Source of the DNA: Hyperoodon ampullatus | Lineage: Eukaryota; Chordata; Mammalia; Artiodactyla; Ziphiidae | Assembly (NCBI GenBank): GCA_949752795.1 | Contig: OX457071.1 | Location: 30,922,800-30,986,799, forward strand | DNA length: 64,000 nucleotides | Direction of reading: 5' to 3' | Shown here: piece after piece, positions 32,961-45,499 of the stretch | How the letters are laid out: each line of letters opens with the position of its first letter | Position numbering within the stretch: position 1 is the first letter of the stretch | Program-made: the position numbers and the translations under genes | The notes under the pieces: model-generated | What the model saw: only the letters and a program-made list of their open reading frames with translations | What the model was told of the DNA's origin: nothing | Databases searched by the model: none

Positions 32961-33404
32961 GTTCCGTGTCAAACCTGGGAAGCTGAGAGGATAATAATGC
33001 TGATTGCCATTACATAAAAGGAAAGGGAGAAATCAGGCCCTTTTTTGACTGCATGGAACTGATATTCCTTCTTAGTCCAAAGCATATTGTGCTAAAGAAA
33101 CTTTATTACAAATAGAGAATATGAGCTGTGCAAGTGAGTGACATAAGCTAATGGGTAGAGTACCACGTTGTCAGGTATGAAATCCAGTTTCTACACCTTA
33201 TTTCTCAGTGGCTATATGTGGAACACCGAGTACATAACACATTTTCTTTTCTTCGCTTTTCCTTTCTGGAGTGTTAGAATAGCAGTAACTTGTTCCTACA
33301 TAATTCATAGCACAGTATTTGGTTAGTAAGTTTAAACCACTTTTATCTCCAGAGAAATAATCCATGAAAAACAAAAGGGATCTTTACTACTAGGCTTGAG
33401 AAAA

Positions 33405-33780
33405 TTCAACATTTATTTATTCAGCAACATTTATTTACACTCTCAGGCACTAGATTACAAAGATAAATAAAATATTCTTTCTGTCTTTACGGGGCTCACT
33501 GTCTTGTAGGAGAGGGGTGTGTGTGATGCCTCACATATATAATATACAATATTACATCATACAAATAATATATAATAAAATGTGGATAATGCTCTAAGAG
33601 ATACATTCATAGTATAGTGTTCAGAGGAGAATGTTATCAGCTCTGTTTAAGACTAGTTTGGGAGTGAGCAGTTGGGGAGGGGAAAAGTATAGGGGAAGGA
33701 AGAGGATTGTCAGAAAACCCATCCCCAAGAAGAAGGCTTTTGAGTAAAGACCCAGAATTAATAGGAAAAGCAGAGGGTTG
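33405..33780 (-). mobile_element. L2 3' end
   Basis: L2 tail in reverse: 'CAACATTTATTTATTCAGCA', 'GGGGCTCACTGTCTTGTAGG' and 'GATAATGCTCTAAGAG', then 'AAGAAGGCTTTTGAGTAAAG'. Diverged, with AT-rich expansion at about 33535-33585. Confidence 0.65.
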
Positions 33781-36119
33781 ACACAGCGCTTCCTTTATTG
33801 ATTGAAACACATATACAAAGACCTGGAGACATTTCTAAATTATTTGGTCATGTGTTTAGTTAAAAATCCTATTGCATATGCTACCTTTAATTTTTTCTTA
33901 CATAAATACTATGAGGCTGGTGTATGGAAGTAAATCACCCAGCTAGGAAGAAGCCCAGTGAATCACCCAGCATCTACATCTACTTAAGTGATAAACTCTT
34001 GCTATTTCTTTGTGAAATATTGACTCTGAAAATCTAGAACTTTTAAATACTCATGCTAGCCATGGATATGAAAGTGATAGTTGCTCTCCGCAAAATAGAA
34101 GTTTGGGATAGTTTATAGAATTAGATGGCAAATTCAGCACTAACTTGGTTCCGGCTTGAGTTAGATCTGCAGACATTATATGTGAGTGATGCTGAGTGAT
34201 TCTGTGAAGCCAGCAAGTGGTGCAATCAGTTAAAAAATATTGTTCATCACATACAGCCTTAAACCTCAGTAAAAGATGAAAAAGCTTGAACTTGTAAGTT
34301 ATGCCTAGGAAATGCATGACAGTTGGTTGTAAATGTCAACAGCTGTGGTTGGACTATCAAACCACTGTTTATTATTGAGTAAAGATGGCTTAAAGTTGTA
34401 AGTAGTGTTTTTCTTTGCACAATGTCAGTACAAGAGGCAGCATCCATCCACTGGCCTCATTCCTGTGGCAGCATTTCCTTTGGAGCTGAAGAAAGGTGTG
34501 GAAAAGAATATCTGTTCAAGACAAACAAACCTGCTGGAATGGAAAGAAAATGTGGTTCAAAAAATATACATAACCAGAAAGGAGCTGAAAGCACCAGACT
34601 GTAAAAGGGTCCAATGACAGATGTTAGGATAGAGCCAGGTCTGTTATAACTATCTGCTAACTTTTAGGATTAAGAAAGGGCAGTAAGAACCTCTTGCAAG
34701 ATCTATTAGCACCCCCGTAGAGAAAACGAGATCACTGGACAACTCCTTTAATATTCAGTTAATCAGAGGTAGCGATCCAGACCAGACATAAACTCTATCA
34801 GAATGGCTCTCCCCTGGCTCCCCTCCCGCTCTAGTAATATTTATTGATTTGGGGATTGATGAAGCCTTTGAGGTTCAGCACATGAACTTCATTCTCAATG
34901 TCACGTGTCACAGCTCTCCTCTTTCACACCTTCCTTTGTCCAATGTGAACCTTTTCAAGAGCATTTGGTATTTTTTCTTACATATGATAATGACAGGAAA
35001 AAAATATTTTGCTCCATGAGGGGGGCAAATGGGGCAAGCCTTATTAGAGAGTTGAATGTACAGATAGGCTTTTCTTCTTCACAGATCTTTTTGCTTGAAG
35101 CTCTTGTATTCTGATACCAAACCCACAGAGCGTGGCTGTTTCCAAGTCATCTTTCAGCTCTTTTATTCCTAAAGCTATTCTAGAAATCTGGAACCTGTGT
35201 TTGGTGTGTAGGTTGAACCAGGACAGGGATGGGCTTGGTGGGGAATATCTCTGAACTGAACGTCGAAGTTGATTTAAGGCTCCAAGCTTGCCAGGATCAG
35301 TGGGAGGATTCCAAAAACATACACGTAGTATATGCTCATTTATAGCTTTTCGTTCGTTCTTCTCTTTATTTCTCCTTCCAGCCTGCTCCAGTCCCAAAGT
35401 TTTCAAAGACTCGGGTGTATGTGGTTGTTTGATGATGGTGTAGTCATGGTTGTACTATGCACCCAAAGCATCCATGTAGGGCTATTATGTGACAGAGGTA
35501 TGTGTCACATAATAGACACTGTGGACTATTTATACGATAATGGAGAAAATCAGGCATTGTGAATAGGAATTGCCATTAGTAAAATAGGATTAATTTTCTC
35601 TAACCAACCGGATGCTGCCACCGCCAGTCTCAGTCATGATTCCTTTCTTACCAACATGCCTGAGATGTTACGTAGCTGTCTACAAAAGAAGCTCCAGTTT
35701 TAATAGCGTATCCATGCAAATTATGACACATTCTGGGTGTGAATCACATTTCACATTTGGAAGTGAAAAAATTCTGTGTCACCAATTTTGGGGAGGGCAG
35801 GAAGAGCCTTTGCACACTTTGATGTTTTATTGTTTGATATGCTGTGCTACAATGAACTTAAATATTTAGACGCATATAGTTGCAAATGTTAGACATGACT
35901 TCATCGAGACTTTTTGAAGGGTATAACCGGTATGGATTTTTGTCATAAAAATAAGGACTTTCCTTCTTGCTTAAACTTTTTGCCTTAAAAGAGGAAGGTG
36001 CTCAAGTTGTTGATATTGGAAACCTTTCAGAAAGCTGAGGTAGAACTAACCCATGTTCTACATGTCCAAATGCGGTAGTTTTCAGCTGTGCGGCTGAAAA
36101 GAAACCGTAAGCATTATCA
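33781..36119. other. Long unique, non-coding stretch
   Basis: About 2.3 kb without a recognised repeat. Several short frames (34405-34617, 35044-35406 minus, 35332-35562, 35612-35869) have no domain or splice context that I can support. Confidence 0.45.
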
Positions 36120-36245
36120 GGTTCAGTTCAACCTCTCACTTTTACAAACATAGAAATGGAGGCCCAAAGACAGAAATGTGTTCCATGTCGGATGTGGGCA
36201 TAAAACCAGTTCACTGCACTCCTGTCCAGTCAACTTTCTGCTACG
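36120..36245 (-). mobile_element. Possible MIR
   Basis: 'ATAGAAATGGAGGCCCAAAG' followed by 'AAACCAGTTCACTGCACTCC' resembles the middle of MIR in reverse. Confidence 0.4.
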
Positions 36246-36539
36246 TGGCAGTTAGTTACCTGTGGGCAGAGCAAGAGAAATGCTAAAGATTAAATCAGAT
36301 GGATGTTTAATTCATTACAAGCTAAGCAGAAGGCTTTTGTCTGGGAAATTCCCATGAGATTGATGTGACGGGGGAGAGAAAGAAGGAGGAGAGAGAGGCC
36401 TGATAAAGACATTGCTTTCCATTCCAATATGTAGCAGTTGCTCCCTGCCAAAATGTTTACTCATCATCCTGCAGATCCTTGCATGCTCTTTATTTATAGA
36501 TAATATTGACTATGTTATTTTAATTACCAGAGCATTTCA

Positions 36540-36783
36540 CTGCTTCTTGTTTTTTTGTTTTTTTTTTTTAATTTTTTTTTTGCGGTACGCGGGCCTCTCA
36601 CTGTTGCGGCCTCTCCCATTGCGGAGCACAGGCTCCGGACGCGCAGCCTCAGCGGCCATGGCTCACAGGCCCAGCCGCTCCACGGCATGTGGGATCTTCC
36701 CGGACCGGGGCACGAACCCGTGTCCCCTACATCGGCAGACGGACTCTCAACCACTGCGCCACCAGGGAAGCCCCTGCTTCTTG
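36540..36783 (-). mobile_element. CHR SINE with TSD
   Basis: Minus-strand CHR SINE with a T-rich tail. The perfect 10-base duplication CTGCTTCTTG is at 36540-36549 and 36774-36783. The frames at 36412-36831 are read-through of the SINE. Confidence 0.95.
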
Positions 36784-37778
36784 ACTTACGGGGCAAAAAT
36801 TATGATACTGTGTCTGAACTTTAATATGTGAAAATTCTAGTTCCCAGAGTGCCTGCCTGGCCTTCATTTTTTTTTTTCTTTTTAAATCCATACGTGTTGG
36901 CAAATAAGTAACAGCAGGTTGCCTTTAGATTTAGTTTGGAAGCATGGTCTCTCCAGTGTTTGATAACAGCTTCAGAAAATGGGCCGTGGTTTATATAATC
37001 ATAGACCGGTTTGCGAGTTCTGTGTATCCTGAATTACAATGAAAAGTACTTCCACAGTGTTGCCACATTTAAAATCCCTCCAAATCCATATCTTTTCTTA
37101 TGTTATAATCCAGTGCCAGCTAGTAAATTTGTTACTTCCACCACTTCCTCAAATTTAGCTTGGTGACAGTTATGTATCCTTTAAACTTGTATGCTGTCTT
37201 TCAGATCGCCCTTCTTAATGACCTTTGGTCTAATTTTCTTCAATTCTCTATTACCCAGAATTTCAGCAAGAACAGTCGATAAAAGTGTTTCACATTCCTG
37301 TAATATCAGCTGATTTTTGTGTCTAGTATTACTTCAATCACAATAAAGATGATTTGGGAAAAAAGTTAAAGTAAGTTATTTTCTATAATTATTTTCTAAT
37401 TATGGGAGAATTAAGGCTATAAGATCATGCTGAGCTAAAAGGTCACCACTTCTGAGACAGTTTTCTATTAAAAGTTCATTAGTAATTTGTTTTTACCAAC
37501 CCGCTGCTCAGGACCATGTTAGTGTCTTATTGGGCGTGTCAATATATTCCTTGTTCTTTGTGGCATCATCTCAGCACTGTAGCTAGGTGTGGTACTATTG
37601 TGTATTAAAACATCTCTGTTGTATTAACTAATTTTAGCATGACCAAGAAATATTAGTTCAGTATTCAAAAGGACTTGTTTGGAAAAATCTAAAAATACAC
37701 GGAGACTTAGCAACATACTTCTATGTAATACAGGGGTCAAAGAAGAAATTTCAAGAGAAATTTAAAAATACTTTTAAC
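36784..37778. other. Unique stretch
   Basis: About 1 kb with no recognised repeat or gene. Confidence 0.45.
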
Positions 37779-37780
37779 TA

Positions 37781-37996
37781 CAGTAGACCCCTGAACAAGC
37801 AGGGGTTAGGGGCACTGACCCTGTGTAGTTGAAAGTCTGTGTATAACTTTACAGTCAGCCCTCCATATCCATGCTTCCCCATACACAGGTTCAACCAACC
37901 TCTGATCGTGTAGTACTGTAGTACATACTTAATGAAAAAAATCTGCATATACGTGGACCCACACAGTTCAAACCCGTGTTGTTTAAGGGTTAGCTG
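37781..37996. mobile_element. Tigger-type non-autonomous DNA transposon
   Basis: The ends form imperfect terminal inverted repeats: CAGTAGACCCCTGAACAA on the left against CAGCTAACCCTTAAACAA (complement of the right end). TA lies on both sides (37779-37780, 37997-37998). The interior word CAGTCAGCCCTCCATATCC is shared with Tigger/MER2-type elements. No transposase. The minus frame 37778-38044 is coincidental. Confidence 0.8.
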
Positions 37997-38119
37997 TAAA
38001 TGAAAATGAAAACACAACTTATCAAACTTTGTAGGTTGCATCAAAAAGCAGTGCTTAGGAGGAAATTTATTGCACTGAAAGCATATGTTAGAAAAGAAGA
38101 AGAATCTAAAGTCAGTAAT

Positions 38120-38320
38120 CTTTTTTATTTTATTTTATTTTATTTATTTTTTTATACAGCAGGTTCTTATTAGTCATCCATTTTATACATATTAGTGTAT
38201 ACATGTCAATCCCAATCTCCCAATTCATCACAGCACCACCCCCCCGCCACTTTCCCCCCTTGGTGTCCATATGTTTGTTCTCTACTTCTGTGTCTCTATA
38301 GAATCAATCATCTTTAAGTT
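38120..38320 (-). mobile_element. L1 3' end
   Basis: L1 3' terminal piece in reverse: tail (TTTTA)n at 38121-38150, 'TATACAGCAGGTTCTTATTA', 'CATGTCAATCCCAATCTCCC' and 'TTGGTGTCCATATGTTTGTT'. It shares these end motifs with the L1 at 1-165 and so belongs to the same subfamily. Confidence 0.85.
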
Positions 38321-39600
38321 TTTACCTTAGGACACCAGAAAAAGAAGAGCAAATTAAATCCAAAGTAAGCAGCAGAAAAGAAAAAAAAAAAATGACTTGT
38401 TTGTAATTCTGGGATTTGTAGCATTTTTTTTCATATAATTGTTGTTTCTTAGCTTGGTTTTATATAGCTTAAGGGTATTTAAAATCCACACAATCAGGAA
38501 TCATGATTTTACTGGGAAAGCTACTTAAACTACAGCTTTTTATAGTTTTAAAGTGTGCAGTGTGCATTATCCTCCGTCACAATCCCCTCCCTGTTAAACT
38601 TGTTCAGATGTAGACCTTTAAAATAATGGTTGTGTTGTAATGAAACAGGCAGAATAAGGGGATTTAGGGAGTCATTAATGAATAATGCAAGGAAAAAAAC
38701 TGTCCCAATATGAAAAAAAATGATGTACCTACTGTTAGCACCAGTACAAGTTCTGTTATAATTAATGTATGAAATTAACACAATGAAAGATCTTATTTTA
38801 TATATCTCTAGAGGAGCCTCAGTCTTTCTTAGCCTTTTACAGTATTTTTCGGTGGATATTTTTGGGCTAAAGAATTAGCTAACCAAAGCTGACTTCTAAA
38901 TATATATATTTGAAAGAATAATGACTTAATATTGGGACCAAATCAAAAATCCTAATGTGTTCTTGAATGTGCTGGGAATACCACTCAGGATCATAAACCT
39001 TAAGAGAATGCTTGGGGTACCAGCGGTTTTGTTTTGATTTGGGTTTTTCAGTCATATTTCCAATATAATCCTTCTAGACATGGAGATTTATCTGTATACA
39101 CATGGACAGTGAACTAGCAATTTTAAAATTAAATAATATATCCTCATCTTACTATAATTTTTCTCAGCTGACCCCTAGATTTTCATAAAGTTTCTTAACA
39201 ATTTCCTTCAAATTGGCTATTTATTACATTTCTTGGTACAGTACTAGGTTACCTAAGGAAGGACCAATAGCCTCATAATGAATATATTTCTTTTAATCGG
39301 TTCTAAGAGAGCAGTAGATAGCGTGTGACCTATTTACCCCCCCAGTTAAAACCAACCCATATCACACGGGTTTTAGTCACAGTTGCTGCACATAAACCCT
39401 CAGCTAATAACTAGCAGGAGAGCTGAGGACCCTGCAGGAATCCACTGTCTGTAGCCATTACCTCTGTCTCAATTTTCATTCAGTTTAGTCTCCTTTATCA
39501 GGTGAGTTTCTTGTGTCAGAAGTAATGGAAACTGAGTCTGTTTACCTTAAGCAAACGGTAATTTTGTCGAAGGACATGAGGTGGGTTACGGGAGTCAAAG
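38321..39600. other. Mostly unique stretch
   Basis: No supported gene. 39490-39600 has words ('CTTAAGCAAACGGTAATTTT') reminiscent of an old interspersed repeat that I cannot name. Confidence 0.4.
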
Positions 39601-39603
39601 GAA

Positions 39604-39880
39604 AAAAGAGGAGCCGGGGGCTTCCCTGGTGGCGCAGTGGTTGAGAGCCTGCCTGCCGATGCAGGAGACACGGGTTCGTGCCCCGGTCCAGGAGGATCCC
39701 ACGTGCCGCGGAGCGGCTGGGCCCGTGAGCCATGGCCGCTGAGCCTGCGTGTCCGGAGCCTGTGCCCTGCAATGGGAGAGGCCACAGCAGTGAGAGGCCC
39801 ACGTACCGCAAACAAACAAACGAATGAATGAATGAATAAATGAACGAATGAATGAATAAATAAATAAAAGAGGAGCCGGG
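39604..39880 (+). mobile_element. CHR SINE with TSD and microsatellite tail
   Basis: Plus-strand CHR SINE. The perfect 15-base duplication AAAAGAGGAGCCGGG is at 39604-39618 and 39866-39880. After CGTACCGCAAACAAACAAAC the tail has become a run of GAAT/AAAT/GAAC units (39811-39865). Frames at 39516-40028 are SINE read-through. Confidence 0.97.
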
Positions 39881-40455
39881 CCTCAGGACACACAGGGAGC
39901 AGCACAGCACCCGGGAGCGAGATTGAATAAGCAGGTGCAGGCCCAGAACGAGGGGGGCTGGACTCGTTTTCCAGCTCCCCGATCTCAGTCAAGGAGGCCA
40001 GAGTCTGATGAGCCCCAGCCTGGCGCATGTGCCCAGCCCTTGGCCGAGGTGGTTGACAGTCCTGTTACGACCACACGTAAGGAGGAATGTCCCAACGGAA
40101 GAGGAGCTGCTGGTTACCAAACGGTGATGGGAAAGAGGGTGCTGCATAAACCAGCACCGTCCACTTGCCCTGTTATCCAGAGAACTAGAAGCGACCAGTA
40201 AAGGCGGTTCCTGAACTTCACTGTTAGGCCTTGGAGGCAGTCTTTTCTTATATTTTGGATGATGATGGCGCCCCTGCAATTAGTAACTAGAATAAGTGGC
40301 TTCTCTCTGGCCTCACTCTTGAATGTTCAAAGCCCAAGAAGAGTGTTTAGTCAAAATAGACTTCATTCTTGAAACTTAAGTTTTTGATCCTAATCCCCTC
40401 AGACTCTCCATTTTCCCAGAAATCCTGCTTTAAATCATGTATTTTCAAAAGCAGC
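39881..40455. other. GC-richer non-coding stretch
   Basis: 39881-40220 is richer in GC and CpG than its surroundings and carries frames on both strands (39923-40201, 39989-40279). No domain is recognisable. It may be an old LTR or an unnamed repeat continuing from left of the SINE. Confidence 0.35.
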
Positions 40456-40459
40456 TTTT

Positions 40460-40621
40460 AAAACCAAACACACTGGGACTTCCCTGGCTGTCCTGTGGTT
40501 AAGATTCTGCACTTCCACTGCAGGGGGCGTGGGTTTAATCCCTGGTCAGGGAACTAAGATCCCGCATGCCATGAGGCGCAGCCAAAAAAGTAAAAAATAA
40601 ACAAATAAAACCAAACACACT
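40460..40621 (+). mobile_element. CHR SINE, short older type, with TSD
   Basis: Plus-strand, tRNA-like head 'GGGACTTCCCTGGCTGTCC', then 'CCCTGGTCAGGGAACTAAGA' and 'GAGGCGCAGCCAAAAAAG'. The 15-base duplication AAAACCAAACACACT is perfect at 40460-40474 and 40607-40621. It belongs to the older, short CHR class that lacks the 190-base body. Confidence 0.93.
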
Positions 40622-40968
40622 TAAGGGCTTTCCTGGTGGCTCAGTGGTTAAGAATCTGCCTGCCAATGCTGGAGAAAACGGGTTTGATCCCTAGTCCTGG
40701 AAGATCCCACATGCCGCGGAGCAACTAAACCCATGTGCCACAACTACTGAGCCTGCGCTCTAGAGCCTGCGAGCCACAACTGGTGAAGCCTGCATGCTCT
40801 AGAGCCTGTGCTCGGCAACAAGAGAAGTCACCGCAATGAGAAGCCCGCACACCACAACAAAGAGTAGCCCCAGCTCGCCGCAACTAAAGAAAGCCCGCGC
40901 ATGGCAAGAAAGACCCAGCTCAGCCATAAATAAATAAATAAAAATAAATTTATGAAAAAAAACAAACA
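40607..40968 (+). mobile_element. CHR SINE, long type, inserted beside the previous one
   Basis: Plus-strand long CHR SINE starting GGGCTTTCCTGGTGGCTCAG at 40625 and ending in (AAATA)n at about 40955. It follows directly on the right-hand TSD of the previous SINE, and a further near-copy, AAAACAAACACAG, follows its tail. Three similar A/C-rich words therefore bracket two SINEs. Confidence 0.9.
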
Positions 40969-41873
40969 CAGTTATCATGAAAAGATATAAAATAGAGGAA
41001 GCTCCTATGAAATCAGTAGGGCTTGAAATCTGCAGGCTTGGGTTCTAGTATAAATTTGTCACTTACACTAAATCGATCTTTCTGCTCCTTTCACCCCAGT
41101 ATTTCTGTTAAGTGAACGAATCAATGGTGTTTGACCCAAACTATTCAAATTTCGTCTTGGGAAGAGTGCAACAGAGATAATACTCGTCATAGTATCACCT
41201 TGAAAGAAAGTGCTTCATAAACGCTAGGTATTAGCCCACAATTGAATGTCAACTTCACATGAAAGGAATCTTTTTCTACCACCTGGGTGATTTTTTTGAC
41301 ATACCCAGCAGTTATTATAATCTCAAATGAGGCTATAAGTTACTTCGACTCTCCTGGGTCCTTCTTAACTGTAACAGTTTAGAATCCTGAGCAGGTGAGT
41401 ATAGGTAGGTAGGACTGCGGTTTGATACATGAGGTGAATACGTGTTCCAGGAAGGGCAGGTGGTACATCCAAGCAGAAATGATAGCTTTTTAGGTTACAG
41501 ATGGAGCCGCTTTACTTCAGTTTCTGTGAAGGCCAAATAAACAGAAGGGTAACGAACACTCTGTATGTTACTAATTCTGTGTGACTAGTAAATATTCTCT
41601 TTCGCCCTATATTTGGAATGCCTTCATACATAAGACATATTGGGTTATATCCTTTAGAAAACAATGACTTAAATTACCCATGGGATTAAATTAATGTTCT
41701 TATAAAACAGAAATCTCTCCAATTCCATCTATTTTCCCATTCCTCTACTCATTGCCTTCTTTCCTTAGAGGACTGTAAAGAAGAAGAAACATTGCTTTCC
41801 TTAGATTTTGTAGTTGATAGGTCTGGAGAAAGAAAGGAAATAGCTTTCTATTATTTTTCACTTTAGACCTGAA
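40969..41873. other. Unique stretch
   Basis: No supported gene or recognised repeat. Confidence 0.45.
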
Positions 41874-42326
41874 TTATTTCATACTCTTTTTTATTTTCTT
41901 AACATCTTTATTGGAGTATAATTGCTTTACAATGGTGTGTTAGTCTGTGCTTTATAACAGAGTGAATCAGCTATATGTATACATATATCCCCATATCCCC
42001 TCCCTCTTGCATCTCCCTCCCTCCCACCCTCCCTATCCCCCCCCCCTAGGTGGTCACAAAGCATTGAGCTGATCTCCCTGTGCTATGCAGCTGCTTCCCA
42101 TTAGCTATCTGTTTTACACTTGGTAGTGTATATATGTCCATGCCACTCTCGCACTTCGTCCCAGCTTCCCCTTCCCCCTCCCCGTGTCCTCAAGTCCATT
42201 CTCTATGTCTGTGTCTTTATCCCTGTCCTGCCCCTGGGTTCTTCAGAACCTTTTTTTTTTTTTTTTTAGATTCCATATATATATGTGTTAGCATATGGTA
42301 TTTGTTTTCCTTATTTCGTACTCTTT
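41874..42326 (-). mobile_element. L1 3' end with 16-base TSD
   Basis: L1 3' UTR in reverse: 'GGAGTATAATTGCTTTACAA', 'GAGTGAATCAGCTATATGTA', 'CATTGAGCTGATCTCCCTGT' and 'GGTAGTGTATATATGTCCAT'. The duplication TTATTTCATACTCTTT / TTATTTCGTACTCTTT (one mismatch) is at 41874-41889 and 42311-42326. A (C)n run (about 42029) and a T17 run lie inside. Confidence 0.93.
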
Positions 42327-43834
42327 GAAGAAACCTGTAGCTTAACCGAAAGAGTGGACTGATTTCTTACAGTGCAAGTGGCTTACAGTAATCTTCCCCA
42401 AACTTTACAGGCTGTGAAGTGTTTTTTTTGAGAAAGAGAAGGAAGGGTGGAATTGTATTGAAGGAAGGAAGCAAAGGCCAAAGGCGAGGGTGTTGAGAAC
42501 AGAAGGAAGTTGCTGCCACCTAGAGGTAGAAGTTGGTAAATGGAGGGTGTAACTGTGAAAGCTCATGGAGTGATCTTGAGAGGAGACTTTGAGGTAGAAT
42601 CATCATGAAGCTGAAATGCTGCCAGTTGACTCAGTCTCTGCCTCTAAGTGGGACTAGACTCATTCCCTCCCCTTCCCGTTGGTAGTGCGCCAATATTTCC
42701 TATGAGATTTTGCTGACCCCCGTGGGTTTTTCTATTTGTGTGGACAGTAGCCTTGTTATTGGTCATGAAACCATCTGTTAAGTCTTTGGAAGTCATTGGA
42801 AGTCCTCTGTACCATGCAATCTCAGTTATTTGGAGGAGTCCTTATTATCTTGGCTAATAGAGAATGTCTTTTCCATAATCTATGCCATGTATTTCAAATA
42901 TTACCTTGGGAGCTCTTCAAAGACTACATTTTCATTGAATTTTGTGGCTGACGCTCTCCTGTGTCTCAAGAAAGCTCAGGTAGCAGGGAGACCGTTGAGA
43001 TGGGAGCAGAGAGCCCCGGGAATACCATTGAGAGGAAGGGACACGGAGATTCCCCTGAGTTACGCCAAAACCTAAAACCAATGCAGCACCAGCCTCAAGA
43101 ATAATGTACAAGGTAGCCCATTTTCATTTTGGTTATTAGAAACTCGTTGTACGTAGCAGTGACAATTTTTTTTGTCTTGCCAGGACATTTTTAACGGAAA
43201 ATCCTCCCTCATAAAGAAGCCTAGGCAGCCAGGAATGTTGTGCTGCCACACTTGGCTGGCGATTCTCTCTTTCCAGGACGGCCATATTGCACAAACCCAG
43301 GGGGCACTCTTCACACGGTAGCCTATGTGGAGGATACCTCCTGGGGCACTAAAGCAAAGCATATTGGCATGGAAAGGTGAGAAAAGACGAAGAGAATATC
43401 TGTGTGAGTTTATACATCAACCCCTCTCTCCTCTCCTGAACGGGAGACTTGATTGATTGTTGTGGATCATTGTGACGATGGTTTTCAGGGGGAAAAAAAG
43501 GCTTCAGAAAATACCAGAAGACATCAGCAAGACCTTTTAGAGAATGAGGATAGCAAGCAGAGTGTTCCTGTGTTCCTTGTTTATTTTAAACCCAACTGCT
43601 GCCCTAGAAGGCACTAGCTGAATCTCTTTTCTGCCTACCTGCCTGGTGGGGCTTGACGTACCTGCTTGCCATTTTTGTTCTCTTTCTTAGCTTGAATTTA
43701 ATTTTAAGTTACAATTTAAGCAGTTACATTCTATGTCACTTGCAAACCTGATCACTTTGGAAACTGCCAGAAGTTTTGTGGGTTTTTTGTTTTGTACTCA
43801 ATAGCATCATCACTTTTCTAGAATATTTGTGTTC
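42327..43834. other. Unique stretch
   Basis: About 1.5 kb without a recognised repeat. Two short frames, 42830-43075 (+) and 43072-43362 (-), have no domain and no splice support. Confidence 0.45.
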
Positions 43835-44285
43835 ATTCATTTGTTCCCTTATTCAGTGAAATTATGGCACCTGCAATGATCTGGCCACTTTTCTGCACTC
43901 TGGGGACACTGTATTTAATAAGACAAACGGGCCTGTGATCTCACAGAGCTTACTGTGGAGTCCAGTAAGACAGATAGCTAACAAATGTCTGGAGGTGATA
44001 AGTGCTCTGATGAAAGTGTAACTGGGGGATGATTGGAGACAACTGGAAAGCCACCCCAGGGGCTTGGTCAGAAAAAAACCTCTTGAAAGAAGAAGACACA
44101 CAAGCTGGAAGATGCCTGAAAAGGAGCCAGCTATGTGAGCCTCTGGGGGAAATGGTCCAGGTGCTCGAAACAACTCACACAAAGGCCCTAGGATGGGAAC
44201 ACATTTGGAAAATCCAAGGCACATAAAAAAGTGAGTGGGGAGCAGGTGAAACAAGGTAAGGGCGGAGAGGTTGGCCGGGACAGAC
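43835..44285 (-). mobile_element. L2 3' end
   Basis: L2 in reverse: 'TTCATTCATTTGTTCCCTTA', 'TCACAGAGCTTACTGTGGAG', 'GGAGGTGATAAGTGCTCTGA' and 'AAAAGGAGCCAGCTATGTGA'. Long but diverged. Frames on both strands (43862-44320, 44029-44226) are L2 shadows. Confidence 0.7.
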
Positions 44286-44689
44286 GCCTGCAGCCTGTGG
44301 TCTGAGTGTAACGGGACCACGGGAGGAGAATGAAATGACCAGATATGTGTCTATTTGCAAGGCTCTCTCTGGCTACTCTGTGGAGAAAGGATTATTAAGA
44401 ATGAGTAGCCACACACACCCACAGGTAAATCAGACAGAAACTATCACGGTACACCTAAAGGGAGCCTGCCGTGTCCTCAGCGCGCAAACTTACTACTGTG
44501 AGTTTCTGTCACTTTCTTTGCCCCACCTCTGTATGCTATCAACAGCCCATCATAAAATGATGCCACTTGCCCCGGTATATGTCCAGCCCAGGGCTGCTTG
44601 GTGAGACACTCAACCTCAACTAAATAAATAGATCTTAATACCCAAAGGCATCTTTTCCCAAAACACCGAGTACCCTGACCCCTTTCTTC

Positions 44690-45460
44690 CATGAAAAGAC
44701 TTAGCACTGGAAAAGGATCTATCTGTTCAGCTCCTCCAGGCCCAGTTTTCTTCCTGTTCTCCACCCACACAATCACCCAAGCCAGAAGCCTCACAGTAAC
44801 TTCAACTCTGTCAAAACCAACATCTATTTGATCACCCACTCTAGCATTCCTCTTTCGAAATATTTCTTGGCTGTGTTGGGTCTTCTTCATCCCATCTCTT
44901 GCCTGAAGTATTAACCTGAGCTCCTAATGGCCTCCTTGGATCCTGATTCTTTCTACTCCCTGCTGTATTCAGTCTTCACCGTGCCTACAATGATGTTTGT
45001 AAAATGCAAAGGGGATTGCTCTTCTGTACAACTCTGCCAGTGCCTTGCCATCGTTAACATGTCCCAAGCCCTTAGAGCAACTTATGAGACCCTTTGCAAG
45101 ATGACTCTTTTCCTCCTTTTCCACTCGGCTTTCCCTAAATGTTGCCCATCAGCCTTGGACCCTACATTCCAGCCACACTGAACTTATGTTTTTCAAAACA
45201 CCTTGATCACAAAAGAAACTCATTCTGAAAGACTCAGATTAAGAAACCTCTTCTGTGCAAAGTCTTCCCTACAGTCTCCCATCCCAGCAGCCTCTTCTTC
45301 CTCCCTGATCCAGTGCCACTATATGAACTGAATTACCATCCTCATCATTTGGTTTACTGTCCTCATCTGTTTGCCTGTGTGTAATGATCTTCCCACCTTT
45401 TCATCTGCAGATGGCAAACCCTCCGTTGTGAGGACCATCATTTCCTGGCTTCCCTCACAG
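44690..45460 (+). mobile_element. L2 3' region
   Basis: Plus-strand L2: 'CTTGCCTGAAGTATTAACCT', 'GTAAAATGCAAAGGGGATTG', 'CATTCCAGCCACACTGAAC' and 'CAAAGTCTTCCCTACAGTC', through to the segment before 45460. The minus frame at 44477-44890 overlaps its left part and is not a gene. Confidence 0.65.
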
Positions 45461-45499
45461 TACATGGGACAGTCAGCCCAGGGCATATGGATCCATGAA

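Noticed and set aside
35044..35406. 120-codon minus frame in repeat-free sequence
   Set aside because: No recognisable family or splice signals; chance remains the best explanation.
39516..40028. 170-codon minus frame
   Set aside because: Its core is a CHR SINE and its tail; the flanking residues have no recognisable domain.
44477..44890. 137-codon minus frame
   Set aside because: Overlaps the left end of an L2 fragment on the other strand; a shadow frame.
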